Shown here one piece after another: positions 1-12,349 of a stretch of 64,000 nucleotides of DNA. Where the stretch lies: NCBI GenBank assembly GCA_018389105.1, contig JACATO010001721.1:1-64000 (forward strand), written 5' to 3'. Below the pieces are notes generated by a model. It made no database searches. It was not told where the DNA came from and saw only the letters and a list, made by a program, of their open reading frames with translations. Both the position numbers and the translations under genes were made by a program. Origin of the DNA: Nautilus pompilius. Its lineage: Eukaryota; Mollusca; Cephalopoda; Nautilida; Nautilidae. Position 1 is the first letter of the stretch. Each line of letters starts with the position of its first letter.

Positions 1-815
1 AATAATAGATGTACAGCACAGATACATCTTCGGCCAGCTTTAACAACTCTGTACGCCCAGTTCCACTCCGATCTTTGCCTAGAGAATACAGCTGGGAAAT
101 CTTGGTAGGAAAAATTAACTGATTCCGAGAATTTTAGGCGGAGTCCGTCTACCGTTAAGAAAGCAGAACTTTTGCTCCATCCAAACAGTTTGCTGCCAGG
201 GGGGACTGCTATTTCGGTGTTTGTTAAACAGAAAATGAGCTAGCCAATTAACCTGAAGTTTCTAAAAACTACCTCCTGTTGCCATCATCGAAATTAGTCG
301 ACAAACATTTCTGAGTGCGTAAATATTTATGCTAACTTTACTCATAGTTGATATTTCAGAGGGCGTGAAATTGTCTCCTCTCGCCATTTTGACCCAACCG
401 CCGCAGCCATCTTGAAGCTGCTTCGTGTATTAATAGTGAACTCGGGGTGAGGGTCGAAATGATTCCCTTCTTTGTTCGAAATACGACACACACAGCTTCC
501 ATCGCTGTCAGGGATTCACCGTATAACAAAATTTAAACTGGCCCTTTTTGTTTGAAAGAGAAGAGGAGAATTTACTATTTTAAAGCAATTTGTTTCTCTC
601 TTCCACTCAGCAAGGACGAATGTTATTAAAATTTTTAAAAATTATAAATTTTCGTTGAACAAATTTGTCGATTGTTCTGATGTTTCCAGTTCAGCTATCA
701 GTATATGGAGAAAGCATCTTTCTGTTAAATATCAGTTAAGTCTTGTTTGTGCGCGGGCGAGTATATAAGTAATGCGTGACCGTATCTGGCCTGGTTTTTA
801 TTGAACATCCACAGA
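1..815. other. Non-genic stretch, nothing recognised
   Basis: No open frame with protein-like composition, no transposase motif and no repeat was recognised here. A GCCATCTTG motif near 411 resembles a YY1-type site but is isolated. Confidence 0.5.
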
Positions 816-876
816 CAGAGAGAGGAGAGAGAGGAGATATGTCGTCAGAACAGAGAAAGAGAGAGATGGAGAGAAG

Positions 877-936
<60 letters not shown>

Positions 937-990
937 AGATATGTCGTCAGCACACCGAGGCAAGAGAGAGATGGAGAGAGAGAGAGTGTG
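816..990. repeat. GA microsatellite with duplicated flanks
   Basis: The tract is almost pure GA, with an uninterrupted core at about 883-932. A short non-repetitive block, GATATGTCGTCAG, occurs on both sides of the core (836-848 and 938-950), 102 bp apart. This suggests the repeat grew inside a duplicated segment or by unequal exchange. Open frames across it (RERERE or SLSLSL) are products of the repeat. Confidence 0.95.
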
Positions 991-2105
991 TGTAACGAAT
1001 TGAATTCCTCTAGATGTAACAGCTTTGAAAACGTCAGAAATTTTCCCACTGAAAAAAGCTTATTAAAGTAATCGATGATGCAAAAAATAAACAAAAGAGG
1101 CCACATCTAGCGGACACAGCGAAATAAGTCTACACTCACGGTACAAAACGAAAGTATAAAGTGACACGCCGCCATTGACGTATCTCCTAACCAACGTAGT
1201 TCACAAATTCCGCCATTGTTTTACGGATGACAGACTTTTGAATCCTACAAATTTAGCAACAAGAACAAAACAATCCAAAATGTCGATATTTCTGCGAGTT
1301 AAAAAAAATACATTATTTCAATTTGTTTTAAATAAAAACAAAAGAATTAGTTAACCTCGGCCATGTCTGACAGACGCGGGATGATAACGCTTTGTTGTTT
1401 TTCAAGTTATTTTTCTTGAATTTATTTGAAGAATGATATGCATTTTCTTGCAATCCAACATTAAAATGACTGTAAAATTTTCAAAATGTATAAAACCAGT
1501 ACCGAGGGAGATCCTTACAACTGAGTCGGTTTTAATGTGTTTACTGGAATCTCAGCGGGACCCAGACTGAAGAATACACCTGGCAGCGTTCGGCTGGAAC
1601 CATTCGCCCAATTGTGTTTCCAGATATCGGAGGGAGGGTTTTATAAAAACCTTTGTCGTTAGAGGTTTTGATGGAACATTCTCGAGTCGGTTTCTTCAGA
1701 AGCTGTATGAAATTACCTGACGAAGTAACCGGGCCCCACTTGTGAGGAGACGTTAGCTGGAAGCAAATATCCTTTCACGCCAAGTGACGTCAGCACCTGT
1801 CCATTGGTTTATTAACAAACTCAGCCGGTGAGCATCTCGTTTTACCGATAACTACAAGGTATCTGAAAACATTGGTGGGGGGAGACTTGTTTTTCTTCCC
1901 AAAACAGTACCTGTCCTGTCCAGATTTTTTTTCTGCTTGCAACATAAAGTGGAAAATGCCTAGGTATAACTTACACATCAACAGTTACGCTCTCGATGGA
2001 GCCAGTTTACAGCCAAAATAAGCCATGAGTTGTTTCAAAGAAAGACTACACAGTGGAACTCGACGGCTTGGTTCACACTACTGCTAACGCCATATTGTTT
2101 TACTA
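991..2105. other. Non-genic stretch with one CRE-like palindrome
   Basis: No gene was recognised. The only short site of note is the perfect palindrome TGACGTCA at 1785-1792, the consensus of CREB/ATF factors. Whether it is used is unknown. Confidence 0.45.
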
Positions 2106-2405
2106 TAACTTCCGTGTTTGCAAATGGTTTAGAATATTAAATTTGGTAAAATATGTCCCGAGTTCAAATTCCGGTCAAAACTGGCTCGCTCCCCGGGCAT
2201 GGCTTCTCGTTCTCCACCAGAGTTTTCTCCCACATCTAACAAATAAAGAATTCTAGTAGGAGTTTCATTACACATCGTTGAGGAAAGCAATTGAAAACCA
2301 ACTCAACCGTTCGTTTCCTCGGTATGGCTCTGAATCACAGACTGCTGAAGATGGTGTTGGGTGGCATCTCGGAGCGACGTCGTAAATCGGGGCACTAGAA
2401 AAACT
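2106..2405 (+). mobile_element. tRNA-derived SINE copy
   Basis: A degenerate RNA polymerase III B-box (GAGTTCAAATTCCGG, about 2160-2174) is followed by a body containing CTCCCACATCTAACAAATAA (2227-2246) and then TTCTAGTAGGAGTTTC. The same body module recurs at 47785-47826 and 48525-48566, so this is a dispersed family and not a functional tRNA. The A-box region is weak and no tRNA cloverleaf is preserved. Confidence 0.6.
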
Positions 2406-4060
2406 ACAGACTACTTACGCTTCGGATACAGTGTTCAAAGTCATCTCTCATAATTTATATTAAAACTATATTTTGTTTAAATATTTTAAAAGTACTCGAT
2501 ATCCAAGACTTCTTGTAAGACTTCATTTGAGAAAGCTTTATTTCGATAACCTAAGGATTTTTGGGGAGGCCATTCTCCGCTGAGCTGCGTCGAATTAGTC
2601 CTCTTTTTATATATTTATTCAGATTCTTCATCTTCTATCGCTCTTCCAGCTGATCTTTTTTATTGTTGTTTTACATGCATATGATAATTAAAAAAAAACA
2701 TTAATTAACTCTGTATTGACGTTTCCTATAAGATGCAACTTAATTTTTTTGTTGCTGTTTTCCTTTAAATAGATGATTTTGGGAGGCGAAGTGAAAAGTG
2801 ATTAACTGCAGACCGTTCTGGTACGCTGTTCTTCTAGCGCGTGCGCACCGGTTACGTCACTAAACAGGTATAATAAAAATACCTTGACTAATCATTTAGT
2901 TCTTTAACCGAGAGAGAGTTAATTCTTTATTCCAAAAATAATTAGTTACATTTAGCAAAGAGCAATAATGACAATGGCAGTTGTATTGTTTAAAGTGATG
3001 TTGATAAACACGCTTGGCATTTTTTACGGTATCTGACCCAAAGCACAGACCACACAGTGACAGTCATACTCAATAGACAGCGGGAAAAGATGAAAGAGAT
3101 AGCAGTCGAGTCGTCGTTAGCCAAAAACTGCGTTGAAAGGGGGCGCCACTTTACTAATCCAGGGGCAGTCATGCGAAATACTAAATCATCCCTGTTTATT
3201 TATTTGTTGTGTGTTTGGGATTCGTGAACTATTCTTAATTTTAAAAGAAAAGATGTATACGTGAGTATTATTTACTGACTATATCGTATGATATGCCAGG
3301 CGAAAGGCTTCTCGAAATTTACATGAAATACTTTATGATATGAACAATTTTAAAGTGATGCTGATGCTTCACGATCAGCGCTGCTGTCGTTCTAAAGTGA
3401 GGCGGCGCTGACGTCACAGTTCTGGTTCTCTTCGATCTTTAGCAGTGCGATCTGTGGAGAGATCGGCCGCGTCTCTGTCGTATCATCAACGGTGCGTCCG
3501 CGCAAACAGCTAGAGTGCTTTGGGTCGTACTCTTTTGCGATTCTATACTAACCCGACGCGCTTATCGTAGGCCGACAAAGTTTGTGTACAGGGCCATTAC
3601 ATTTACCTTCCGCTAGCTAAACAAGATTTTGCTAATGACAACCGCTATTTTCCGATATTAAGCAGTGCCACCATGCCACATAATAAATCTCTTTTTTTTT
3701 TTTTAATAAAGGGTTTGAGAGCTCTGCGTTGTAGATCTCTTGCTAGTCAAAGAGCTGCGAAATAAAGTAAAGAAAAAAAAATTGGTCCCACCCGCCGTTA
3801 GTCAGTAAACACCCAGATATGCAGCATCCAGTTTATTCCAAGCCCATCTGTTTTCATCCAGCGCCCTCTTCTCCCTTATCGCTAGACGGCGGCGGCGAGA
3901 CTTTTTAGGCAATGGATGGCGAACTCGCCCAGTCTTATATTAATTGTCCAGACGTCGCAAGTTCGATATGGCAGCAATTCAGGATAGTAAAACGTCTAGT
4001 TATCTGAAATAGTTTTTCTCCGCAAATATTCGAAACATCTGCGTTTTCCATATATATATA
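2406..4060. other. Non-genic stretch with a CpG-rich patch
   Basis: No gene was recognised. The part from about 3360 to 3580 is CpG-rich compared with its AT-rich surroundings and holds a perfect CRE palindrome TGACGTCA (3409-3416), so it could be an enhancer or an unannotated promoter. A poly-T run precedes AATAAA at about 3704, but no coding exon was found that it could serve. Confidence 0.4.
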
Positions 4061-4063
4061 TAC

Positions 4064-5243
4064 AGGATTGTAAATAATTATGGAAACACGCAGGGGATGT
4101 GCACAGTTAATGAGTAACTGCAACGAGATGCATGTAGTATTTACACGGTGCATTATTACAGAAAATATACAAAATCAAAGTAATTATTTTATGTGAGCCC
4201 TTTGCTTATATAGAGCATTCGGGTTATCGATGTGTGACTTCGGAATCTTGTTCCAAATATCCTGAACCACTTTTTTTTTACAATTCATCCAAGGTGTCTG
4301 GTAGCCGTTTGAATTTCTCGGTAGTTGTATACCCCACACATTCTCAGTGATGTTCATATCAGGACTTTGAGGCATCTTTGTGAGTGCTCCTTTAGCCTTT
4401 TTAGGTTCCAAATAGGTTTTCAACACAATGGCTGTATTCTTGGGGTCATTAACATGTTGAAAGGTAAATCCCCGGTCAATGAGATGTTTTCTTGAGGAAA
4501 TAGCAAGGTAGATGCGAACCTGCCTGTGCCTGTCAGCGGTCAATATGATATATCTTCGATTTTATGCAAATATCTGATGCACTTGCATTGATCCGCCCCA
4601 TGCTTCACTGTAGCCTCTGTAGCCTGAGTGCTAAGCCGCTCCTCGGTCCGCCTCCGGACAAACTGCCATCGATTATCACCAAGCAGATCAAACTCGGACT
4701 CGTCTGTAAAGAGAGCCTTCTTCCAATGTTGCCGACCAATTTAGTCTTACCATTGGTAGTCCCTCTTCACCAAAGGTTTCCATATAGCTTCACATCTATT
4801 GAGGCCGCCTAGCACTAATGTGTCGTAGTTGTAGCCAGGTCATTCGCAAGACCTCTACTGGCCCACCACCGTCTGTCACGTGGAGACCATAACCTGAGCT
4901 GCTTCACACCACTTTTAGAGAACTTGGACTTTCCTCCTCGACCGCGTCTATTGTCGACAGGGCTAGGGTTAAGGTTCCGCCTCTGAGTCGTGCATACAGA
5001 TCCTACCAAGGCGTGGAGTCGAGCTGCAATCTTCACCAGCTGAGACTGATTTCTGTACACTGGTCACGTGACATTTCCTTCCCAGCAGACATACTATTCA
5101 CCACGCGACAGTGATGTCACAGTCTACACTTGTATAGTCCTCGCGCAGGTGTGGCGCTGTCTGCTTGCATGACAAGCGACCAGAGCACTGTGCACCCTTG
5201 ACGCCCTATGGAGCATTTAATGTTTATTTGAGGCGCGATCTTA
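4064..5243 (-). mobile_element. Tc1-like DNA transposon remnant
   Basis: The extent is set by the transposase remains and by possible terminal sequences. The left end reads ACAGGATTGTAAATAATTAT and passes into CTGTGCAC-type sequence (GTGCACAG near 4098). The right end contains ACTGTGCACC (about 5188-5197), then ATTTAATGTTTATTTG. The ends therefore look like decayed terminal inverted repeats, but they are not matched well enough to place exact boundaries or a TA duplication. Confidence 0.5.
4184..5063 (-). pseudogene. Tc1-family transposase pseudogene
   Basis: This is a DDE transposase of the Tc1/mariner superfamily, which cuts and pastes its own element. Reading the minus strand from 5060: a helix-turn-helix-like N-terminal half containing RLHALVGSV and SPRDRRWWASRGLANDLATT, then, after frame changes, HWKKALFTDESEFDLLGDNR (about 4660-4720), which carries the first catalytic Asp. 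Next comes TEATVKHG, and the C-terminal 119-residue block (4184-4543) with FTFQHVNDPKN and SPDMNITENVWG. In the family the second motif is normally DND; here the catalytic Asp is Val. The last motif keeps the Glu of the DD34E triad. Several frameshifts and stops divide the gene, so it is inactive. Confidence 0.82.
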
Positions 5244-5826
5244 TCACCTGTCATTTTCATTTTCTACTCATTTAGGGGTAAATGTCAGTGAGATAATGAG
5301 CGCGGGACTTTCGTCTTCAGTTTTTCTAAAAACTACGGGACATTTTTTTGTTTCTTGTTTGGTTTATTTTATAAACATCCTCGTTAAACCCAATTCTGTA
5401 ACCCTGCCATCTCCAGCTGGACAACTGCTGAGCAGTTTTTGGAGGTGATTCCGTCTTGCACCTTGTTGCTAGACTCTGACCACAGTTTCGAAAATGTGGA
5501 GTTGTACGCGTCAGTGTTGCCTGACAACGTTAATCTGCGAAACACCTGCGGCCGTCTTCAATCGCTCGCAGTCACGTGGTGCAGACCAGGGTCGCTCAAA
5601 CCTGCCCGTCTGTTTTCGTTGTTTTTTTTGTTTTGTTTACTGTAAATACTTGTTTTCATGCGCATCAAGAACTTGACAAAAAGTCATCTTTGTCTTTATT
5701 TTAGCAGCTCTTTTCCGCAACAACCCGATCTGTGTCGTTTCTTCTTTCGCATAACTTCTAACTCATTATAACTAAAATGAAATAGAATAATTTTTCCCAC
5801 GAATATTCTGTTGCCATCGTAATGAA
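5244..5826. other. Non-genic stretch, nothing recognised
   Basis: AT-rich with short homopolymers. No coding, RNA or mobile signature was recognised. Confidence 0.45.
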
Positions 5827-5975
5827 CGGGAAGTCTTTTTTACTTCATCTTTAATAACTGACACAAAGAACCGAAAGATCATCCTTACTTGTTATTTACA
5901 ACACGTTCACTACTTTCACTTTAACGTGTTATTTCGATTATTTATGTGAGTCATTGAAGACTACATTTCATGTGG
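5827..5975. repeat. Palindromic foldback repeat, copy 1
   Basis: Two arms lie in opposite orientation around a centre near 5915. Read on the minus strand, the left arm gives TGTCAGTTATTAAAGATGAA followed by GTAAAAAAGACTTCC. The right arm, on the plus strand, gives TTATGTGAGTCATTGAAGAC. Both match the core seen in the other copies (18.4, 20.1, 30.6, 34.6, 36.4 and 50.3 kb). The element carries no coding sequence. Confidence 0.55.
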
Positions 5976-7445
5976 TGAAGAAAAACTATCTAAACCACTA
6001 TTGTCTGACTTTTAAAAAATCTGTGCTTCTGTGTTTTTCTATCGTTTCGCTCAGGTCATGTGACCGCAGCCATGAAAATAAGAATGATCGCAGAAGATCT
6101 TAGTTTTATGAAGGTAGTATACTTAGCTAACGTCTAATGTTTAGCGCCCATCTTTTGATAGGTTTCCAAAAGATAACACACACACACACACACTATTCAA
6201 AGTGAATGTCTATTTCTTTATTTCTGATTTACTTCATCTTTAAATTTCTGGTGTATTGTAACGTACGTAGAGCATATCTGATCGTAATTTCTCCTGGTTC
6301 TACATCACTGAAATGTGGGAGAGTTAGACATTTTTGTTTCGTAATCCTATCTTTAGAGCACTCGCCCTTCGAGATAATTGCGCTCAGTAACGCCTTTTAT
6401 TGTAAAGTCATTTAAGCCAGATTAGAATTGGTTCGGAAGAGATTATATTGTTATAAAATGTTGAATTCCTCTTACTTTCTGCGAAGCATTATAACTTCCA
6501 GTTGTCCGCGCACAATGGCGTAGTTTCTTTTACACTGCATGTGCCAGCCCCGTGATGATAAGATCAAGGCGGCATCTTTTCCGAAAATATTTATATCACC
6601 ACTAAAGTCGGTAATAAAAAGGCTCCAGTTACCCTGACTTTAAAAATAACTTTATTATTTCATTAATTTTAAAGTGGTTTTAAATGCATCCAAACTTTGG
6701 CACTTTTCAAACTTCAGGGCGACGCCATTGTTCTACTTCCGGAAAAGACTACGAAATGCCTTGTGCGCGTCATGTGGGTTTTGGCTCGCTATACTAGTTG
6801 TTAAGGATGAGTTTGTGTGGAGTGTTATCGGCACAGCCTCGATATCTATTTTAATAAATAAGCGAGTGTGGATTTTATTGTTACGATCTGCGACAGGTCG
6901 GGTCGTTTGGAGCCTTAATTATAAATACTCCAAGTGCAAATCAGCACTCTTCTTGCGCGCGCACCGTCGACGTATCTGAAGGGTTGCCTAGTGACGAGGT
7001 CACCGCCAACAAGCGACGCCATTCCTACGCCTCGTGGGGCGTGGTTCTTATGTCTTCAGGAATTGCTTATCTGCTGGTGAAAACCAGGGTGGCTCAGAAG
7101 GGCGGGACGGAACCTTTCGGTGAGAGGTCCGCCAAACTGGGTGTGTCGCCGACCAGAATGAAGCGGACTCTCCCCCCCCCCCATAGCAGGCTACGACGCT
7201 ACGCGCTCGCTCTTCCCGCCCGCGCGTCTAATTCTAACCTAATTACCGCGTGTCGATGACGCGGGACTATTTATCTCTTCTCTATGCTGCGTTCCTTCCT
7301 TCTTGGGTGTGAAAAAAAAACCTTTCGGAACTTTTATTCGTTTTCTTTATGCCATTCTTTCCTTTTCTTTCCGTAATAATAAATACATCCTATACATTAT
7401 TCGTATTATTCGTTCTTCCCTCCCACGTTGAAATGGGGTTGTCCC
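5976..7445. other. Non-genic stretch with CA repeat and CpG-rich patch
   Basis: A short CA repeat lies at 6175-6193. A half copy of the foldback core (TTTACTTCATCTTTAAAT, minus orientation) lies near 6228-6245. From about 6950 to 7260 the sequence is GC- and CpG-rich, with an 11-bp poly-C run at 7172-7182. Open frames of 90-100 codons cross this part, but they show no domain, no splice logic and no recognisable homology. Confidence 0.4.
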
Positions 7446-7459
7446 GTTGTCATGACAAC
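7446..7459. promoter_or_regulatory. Perfect palindrome resembling an X-box (RFX site)
   Basis: GTTGTCATGACAAC is a perfect 14-bp palindrome. RFX factors bind GTTNCCATGGNAAC-like X-boxes, often upstream of ciliary genes; here the inner CC/GG is TC/GA. No gene start was found next to it, so function is uncertain. Confidence 0.3.
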
Positions 7460-7596
7460 CGCTGTGGACTACGCCGAGCCTCTTCCTGGCTGTGAGAACT
7501 CGGGTTCTGACAAGAACGCCTCATAGTTTTGGTCCCTGCTACTTTAGAACCCCAATATTATAAATCCGTTTTTCATATCCGCACCTTCATCTCAGA

Positions 7597-10500
7597 CAGT
7601 AGTTCTCAACCTTTTTTGGGCCACGCCCCACCTAATCACCTCTAAAATCCTGATGCTCCCCCATGTGGTGATATATAATTCTTATCATTTAAAAAGTTAA
7701 CTCCCTTTCAGCTGAAGAAGCTTAAAACGCCAATACTTTCGTTTAAACAGCGTCAAAAGAACATGGCATTCATGAAATAAACAAAAGAACAGTTAAAGTT
7801 TTTTGAGCAAGAAATTACTGAAAAATTGTAAGAAAAAATATTAAGTGGTATTAGATTTTAATAAGGATACATATAATAATAAGAGAGAATTCACGGTAAT
7901 ACGAGAGAGAAAATTTCTATATTTATGAAAATATTTGTGGATTGTCTCATACAAAACCAGCAAATAAAATTCAAAACATGAAATAGAAAGGCTAACATGA
8001 AAAAAGAACAGAAAGAACCCGACAAACTAATTTAAGAATGGAGCGCTTAAGTACCCAAGCAGTAACCCATCAAATGACCAATCATCTAAAATAATAATGA
8101 CATAGCTGAAAAAGAGAACCAACTACAAATGGAGAAGAAAAGTTAGCTCAGTTAATATGCCTGCCGCTAAGAAAGAAAACGATACCAAGTAAAATGATAC
8201 ATTAGCACACGAGCAGAAAACTGAAAAAAGGAAAAAGTAGCAAGGTTAGTCTGAAACTCAAATCGCTACTCAGAATAACACTGCCATTGCAAACATTTAA
8301 TAGAAACTAAATTTACTATGAACACAAACTAATTTGAATGGAAGCTTATTTGACATTTTAATTACTGTACAATAAAGTATAGGTTCCTATCAAATGCAAA
8401 ATGCCATTTGAGCATACCTCAAGAAAAGCGGAATAAAGTTAGTGAGACCCTTGTGCTTTATGCCTGCTGCAAAGAGTTTTTACATTAGGCACTTTTAGTC
8501 ACTTTAGTCTTAAGTCTCAATCTCCTCGTTTACTGTATCCAGTGAATTTCTTTTCTTCAGTAGCAAATCATTTACAACGCTAAGCCACATTCAGCTAAAT
8601 ATGAAGATGGAAACGGTAACAACAGTTTTCCTTGCAAAGCTAGTTGAATTTGGGTATTTAGTTTTCTGTCTCATCACAAAGCATGCCATCGCTCCTTTTA
8701 TGTTAATAAAGTTTTAACTGACTCATCATTTTTATTTCTAAGAGTTCTTCTTGGTACTGCACTGAAATATCAGATAAATCCACAAGCACTTGCTGCATCA
8801 CCCACGATGGAAAATTAATCTGTTTTAAATCAGAAAATCTTTCTTTAAAATCAGAGGCCAATATTTTCAGATGATCCACAATGACAAGCACAGCAGCCTC
8901 AGTCGGCTCACAATTTTTTTAGCCAATGAAATTGGTCAAAATTTTTGTCAGAAATATTTTTTTGGGCATAACTCGATAAATGAAATAAAGCCAAATATCT
9001 TTGCCTTTGCATCAACAAGTGTTTTATTTGTTCCTTGAAGTTGTTTATTCAACACATTCAGTTTTCCGAAAATATCTGCTAAATAACTCAAAAACGCTTT
9101 TCCATCAACGGTTAGCAAGTGCTTCAATTCAGACTTGTCACTTAGAAAGCCACTAAGTTCATCAAACAGCTCCATGAATCTTTTCAAACAATTCCCTTTC
9201 GAAAGCCACCGTACCTCAGTGTGAAGTAAGTCTCACATAGTCTGAATTGTTATCTTCACAAAATTTCTCGAAAAGACGCTCACATTTGGCATTAGTTTTG
9301 ACAGCATTGATAGATTTTATAACTGATTTCAGTACTTCATTAAGTACAGGAGAAATATTTTCGACACTAAGTTCTCTCTATGAATAACACAGTGCACAAG
9401 AAGCATCTCCGGATTCTCATCTTTCATCAATTTTAAGCAGCCATTTTTCTTGCCCATCATAACAGGAGCACCATCAGCCGCACAAGATGTTATGTTTTCC
9501 ATTGGTATATTATTGATATCTAAGTAGCATTTTAGTTTATTATATATATCAGCGGCGGGAGTGGTGGTATCTAAAGATTTGCAGAATAACATTTCTTCAA
9601 CAAATTCACCCTTTATCAATATATCTACATAAGTTAGCAATAAGGCCTCACTGCCTCTCACAGTTGATTCATCCATTTGTACTGAGAATTCTCTTGATTT
9701 CAGCTTTTCAACAAGTTGTGTTTCAATATCTTCACTCATTTTCATCTATTCTTCTCCTAACAGTGTCATTACTGAGTGGCATGGCTTTAACATCTTTGTC
9801 ATCTTTTTCCAGAGCTGTTTTAAGAAATGCAGATATTGATGGTTTAATTAAATCCCCCCTATAGTATGATTTTTTCCAGATTTAGCAATGAGTAAAGAAA
9901 TTTCATAACTTGCCTCAAGAGTACAACTGATAGTAACAGTTTGTGCTTTTTTCAAACTTATTCCCTAAAGATTTGAAGTAATTCAAATCTGAATTTACAT
10001 GCGCACTATGTTTCGCCTTCAAATGCGCCTCAAGACGACCTCGTTTCATTGATTCGCTGGTCAAACATTGTTGGCATAAGAGACAGAAAGGTGACCTTTC
10101 ATCACGAGCAGCAGGTATGAAACCAAATTTCAAAAATTCCTCTGAATACTGACGAACTTTCTTTTTTGCTTGCACTACTCATTTTATGCATAGGGGCTGT
10201 GACTGAAATAAATGAGTAATCTTAAGAAGTGAAATGCACATTCAGAATTTATGACGTTTAAGTTAACACAAAAATGAAATAAAATAATTAGAACGTTCAA
10301 GTAAACACATAAATGAAATGAAGTTAACACATAATTAATAAAACAATGCCAATTCGTTTTATACAGCATATAAGGACAGACAGTGCGGTACACCAGATTT
10401 TTACGAATGTGTGAGAAATTTGTATCACACACGAATGTATTGACGATAATCGTCTGACAAAAATATGCACACATACACAATGAATTTGGCAAGACTGTTG

Positions 10501-11063
10501 AATTATATTAGCATTTGGACTATTAAGTTTTCATCTCTGACACTTTATGTATCTTCTCGTATCATCACAATACTAAACAATCAAATATATTCACGAGCAA
10601 CCAAAGAAATATGTATCAATTACCTTGCGTGAAAACACCAAAACAACTTCTTTGTTTACGAGCTCTGAATTTTCAGAAAATGGAAATGCTCTCCTTTGAG
10701 AGAAAACGGAGTAAACAGTTATTATGATGGTAACTTAGCAAAAGCCCTTTGAATCGCATTTCTAAATCAAATTCAATAAATAAGGTTCTTCCATGACCTC
10801 GTGCACTTTGTGTGACGTGCATGAAGAGCGATGGCACAGTGATTATGTAATAACTATACAATAAAGACCTTTTTCACTAAAAAAAATATATTTACTCAAA
10901 ATAGCATCTGAAACATAAACTTTACCTGATGGAAAATCAAAGAAATAAATATTGAAAATTTGGACCCAGACCTCTTCATTCGTACTCAATTGCCCCCCCC
11001 CCTGAAAATCAAATTGTCCCCCCTTAAAAATCGAATTGCCCACCTGGGGCGTAAGAGGTGCCG
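7597..11063 (-). mobile_element. hAT-superfamily DNA transposon, decayed
   Basis: The left end begins CAGTAGTTCTCAACC and continues GGGCCACGCCCC, a typical terminal sequence of Charlie-like hAT elements. Inside, on the minus strand, lies a frameshifted BED-finger transposase. The right side has hAT-like subterminal C-rich blocks (10990-11050: AATTGCCCCCCC, AAATTGTCCCCCC, GCCCACCTGGGGCG), but a matching CAGTGGTTCTC end is not recognisable. The 8-bp candidate target sequence before the left end (ATCTCAGA) is not repeated at the right. The right boundary is therefore approximate. The 7.7-8.5 kb part is AT-rich 3' sequence of the element or later decay. Confidence 0.75.
8513..10175 (-). pseudogene. 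hAT transposase pseudogene (ZBED5/SCAND3-like)
   Basis: Read from 10175 downward, the protein starts with a BED-type zinc finger region (FCLLCQQCL, then LEAHLKAKH; 9915-10175). It continues with SYEISLLIAKSGK, then MPLSNDTVRRRIDE, then the RNase H-like catalytic part FSVQMDESTVRGSEALLLTY and CAADGAPVMMG with HCVIHRENLV (9329-9745). After that come NAVKTNAKCERLF and TEVRWLSKGNCLKRFMELFD (8948-9330), a helical insert, and the C-terminal dimerisation region FPSSYLAECG followed by VNDLLLKKRNSLDTVNEEIE (about 8515-8616). This order is that of ZBED5/SCAND3/FAM200-type domesticated and active hAT transposases. At least four frameshifts or stops interrupt it (near 9915, 9850, 9330, 9190 and 8580), so it is a dead copy. 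Confidence 0.88.
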
Positions 11064-12345
11064 AGTGAATTCATCGAAAAAGAAAAGAAAATTAAATGTT
11101 TTACAAGAAAGTTGCGAAGCTTTGCCTATAGAATAATTTCCTCGTGTCAAATCTCGCCGACGCTATATTTTCAAAAAATGAGTTTCCAATTATTTTTTTC
11201 TTGATTTTGCTGATAAAATTCATAATTGGTATATAAAGAAACTATTTTAAATTTAATTTTTGTAGCCACGAGAATATTTTTTCGTAGTTTTTTGTTTAAA
11301 TTACCACAAAAGATTTATAAGAATTTTCTATTTTACATTTACTCTTAATCGGCTCGGCTCCATTTTAACCCCTCTCCGGTGACTTTCACCTTATCTTTTC
11401 CCGTCTCTTTTACTATGTTCCCCCCTTTTTTAATATTTCTTTACCCCTCCTTTAATTTTCGTCTTATCCTTCGTCGCTGCTGTTGTTTTCTATTTATCTT
11501 AAACATTTATTTTGTACCCCCCCCTCGGTTTCCGTTTCGTCTTCCTTTTCTTCTTTTTTTTGTATCCCTCTCTTGGGCCTGTTGGTTCTCTCTGTTTCCC
11601 GCCATTCTACACGGGAATCAGATGGAAGACGAGCATTCTGTCGTAAAAATAGCACTCGATTCGAGTAGTGAAAGATTATCCTTTTAACTCTTGAAACGCC
11701 GCTGTGTGGCGGATAATATAACAACCATTTACTTAACGAAGCGTGTGCAGGGAGGGAGATACAGGAACAGGAAAGGAGAATGCGCGTGCCGACGGGTCAT
11801 TCGTCTTTCGGGAGGGGTTAGCTTCTCGTTAACGACAGCTGACCCTCTCCGTGTGTGTCAAAATACGGAGCTGCGCACGCATCCGGAATTGGCTGTCTAT
11901 CAATGACAAAACTCTACTCTAGTCGAATATTTCCTAGAAATTTACAAATTATCTTACATGCAAGTATTTCAAGCCAAATATCTGTTGTCCTTTTCTATGG
12001 TTGTAAAACGAATAAGTCTATTCGTCAGGCAGTAACGCGGATATTACTGATTCCGATAAAGATAATATAGAATTTTAAAAGAAAGATTAGTGGAGGAGAA
12101 TATAGCGCGATACGATGCAGTGAACAGAAGGAGGCTGTGTGATGTATTATGGTGTTGTACGGTGTCGAACACTGCGTATAGTGTACCGTTGGTTCGTACG
12201 GTGTATTGTACCAAACAGCACGGTGACATATGCTGCAGGATATCAGTGGTAGACTGTAGTATACTCTAGAGCAATGAAATTTAGTTACCAAAGAACAGTG
12301 CCTCGCCATAATGATTAAACAACAGAGTGAAATTCTTTGTTAGTA
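11064..12345. other. Non-genic stretch, pyrimidine-rich in part
   Basis: The 11375-11600 part is strongly pyrimidine-rich (C/T runs) on the plus strand, which produces long open frames of low complexity on both strands. No motif or homology supports coding. No mobile element was recognised. Confidence 0.45.
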
Positions 12346-12349
12346 CTTG

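Noticed and set aside
736..1106. Frames of RERERE and SLSLSL across the GA repeat
   Set aside because: Direct translation of a dinucleotide repeat on both strands.
11379..11724. Overlapping frames of 60-102 codons in the pyrimidine-rich block
   Set aside because: Low-complexity Phe/Ser/Pro or Arg/Glu composition from a C/T-rich strand, with no homology.
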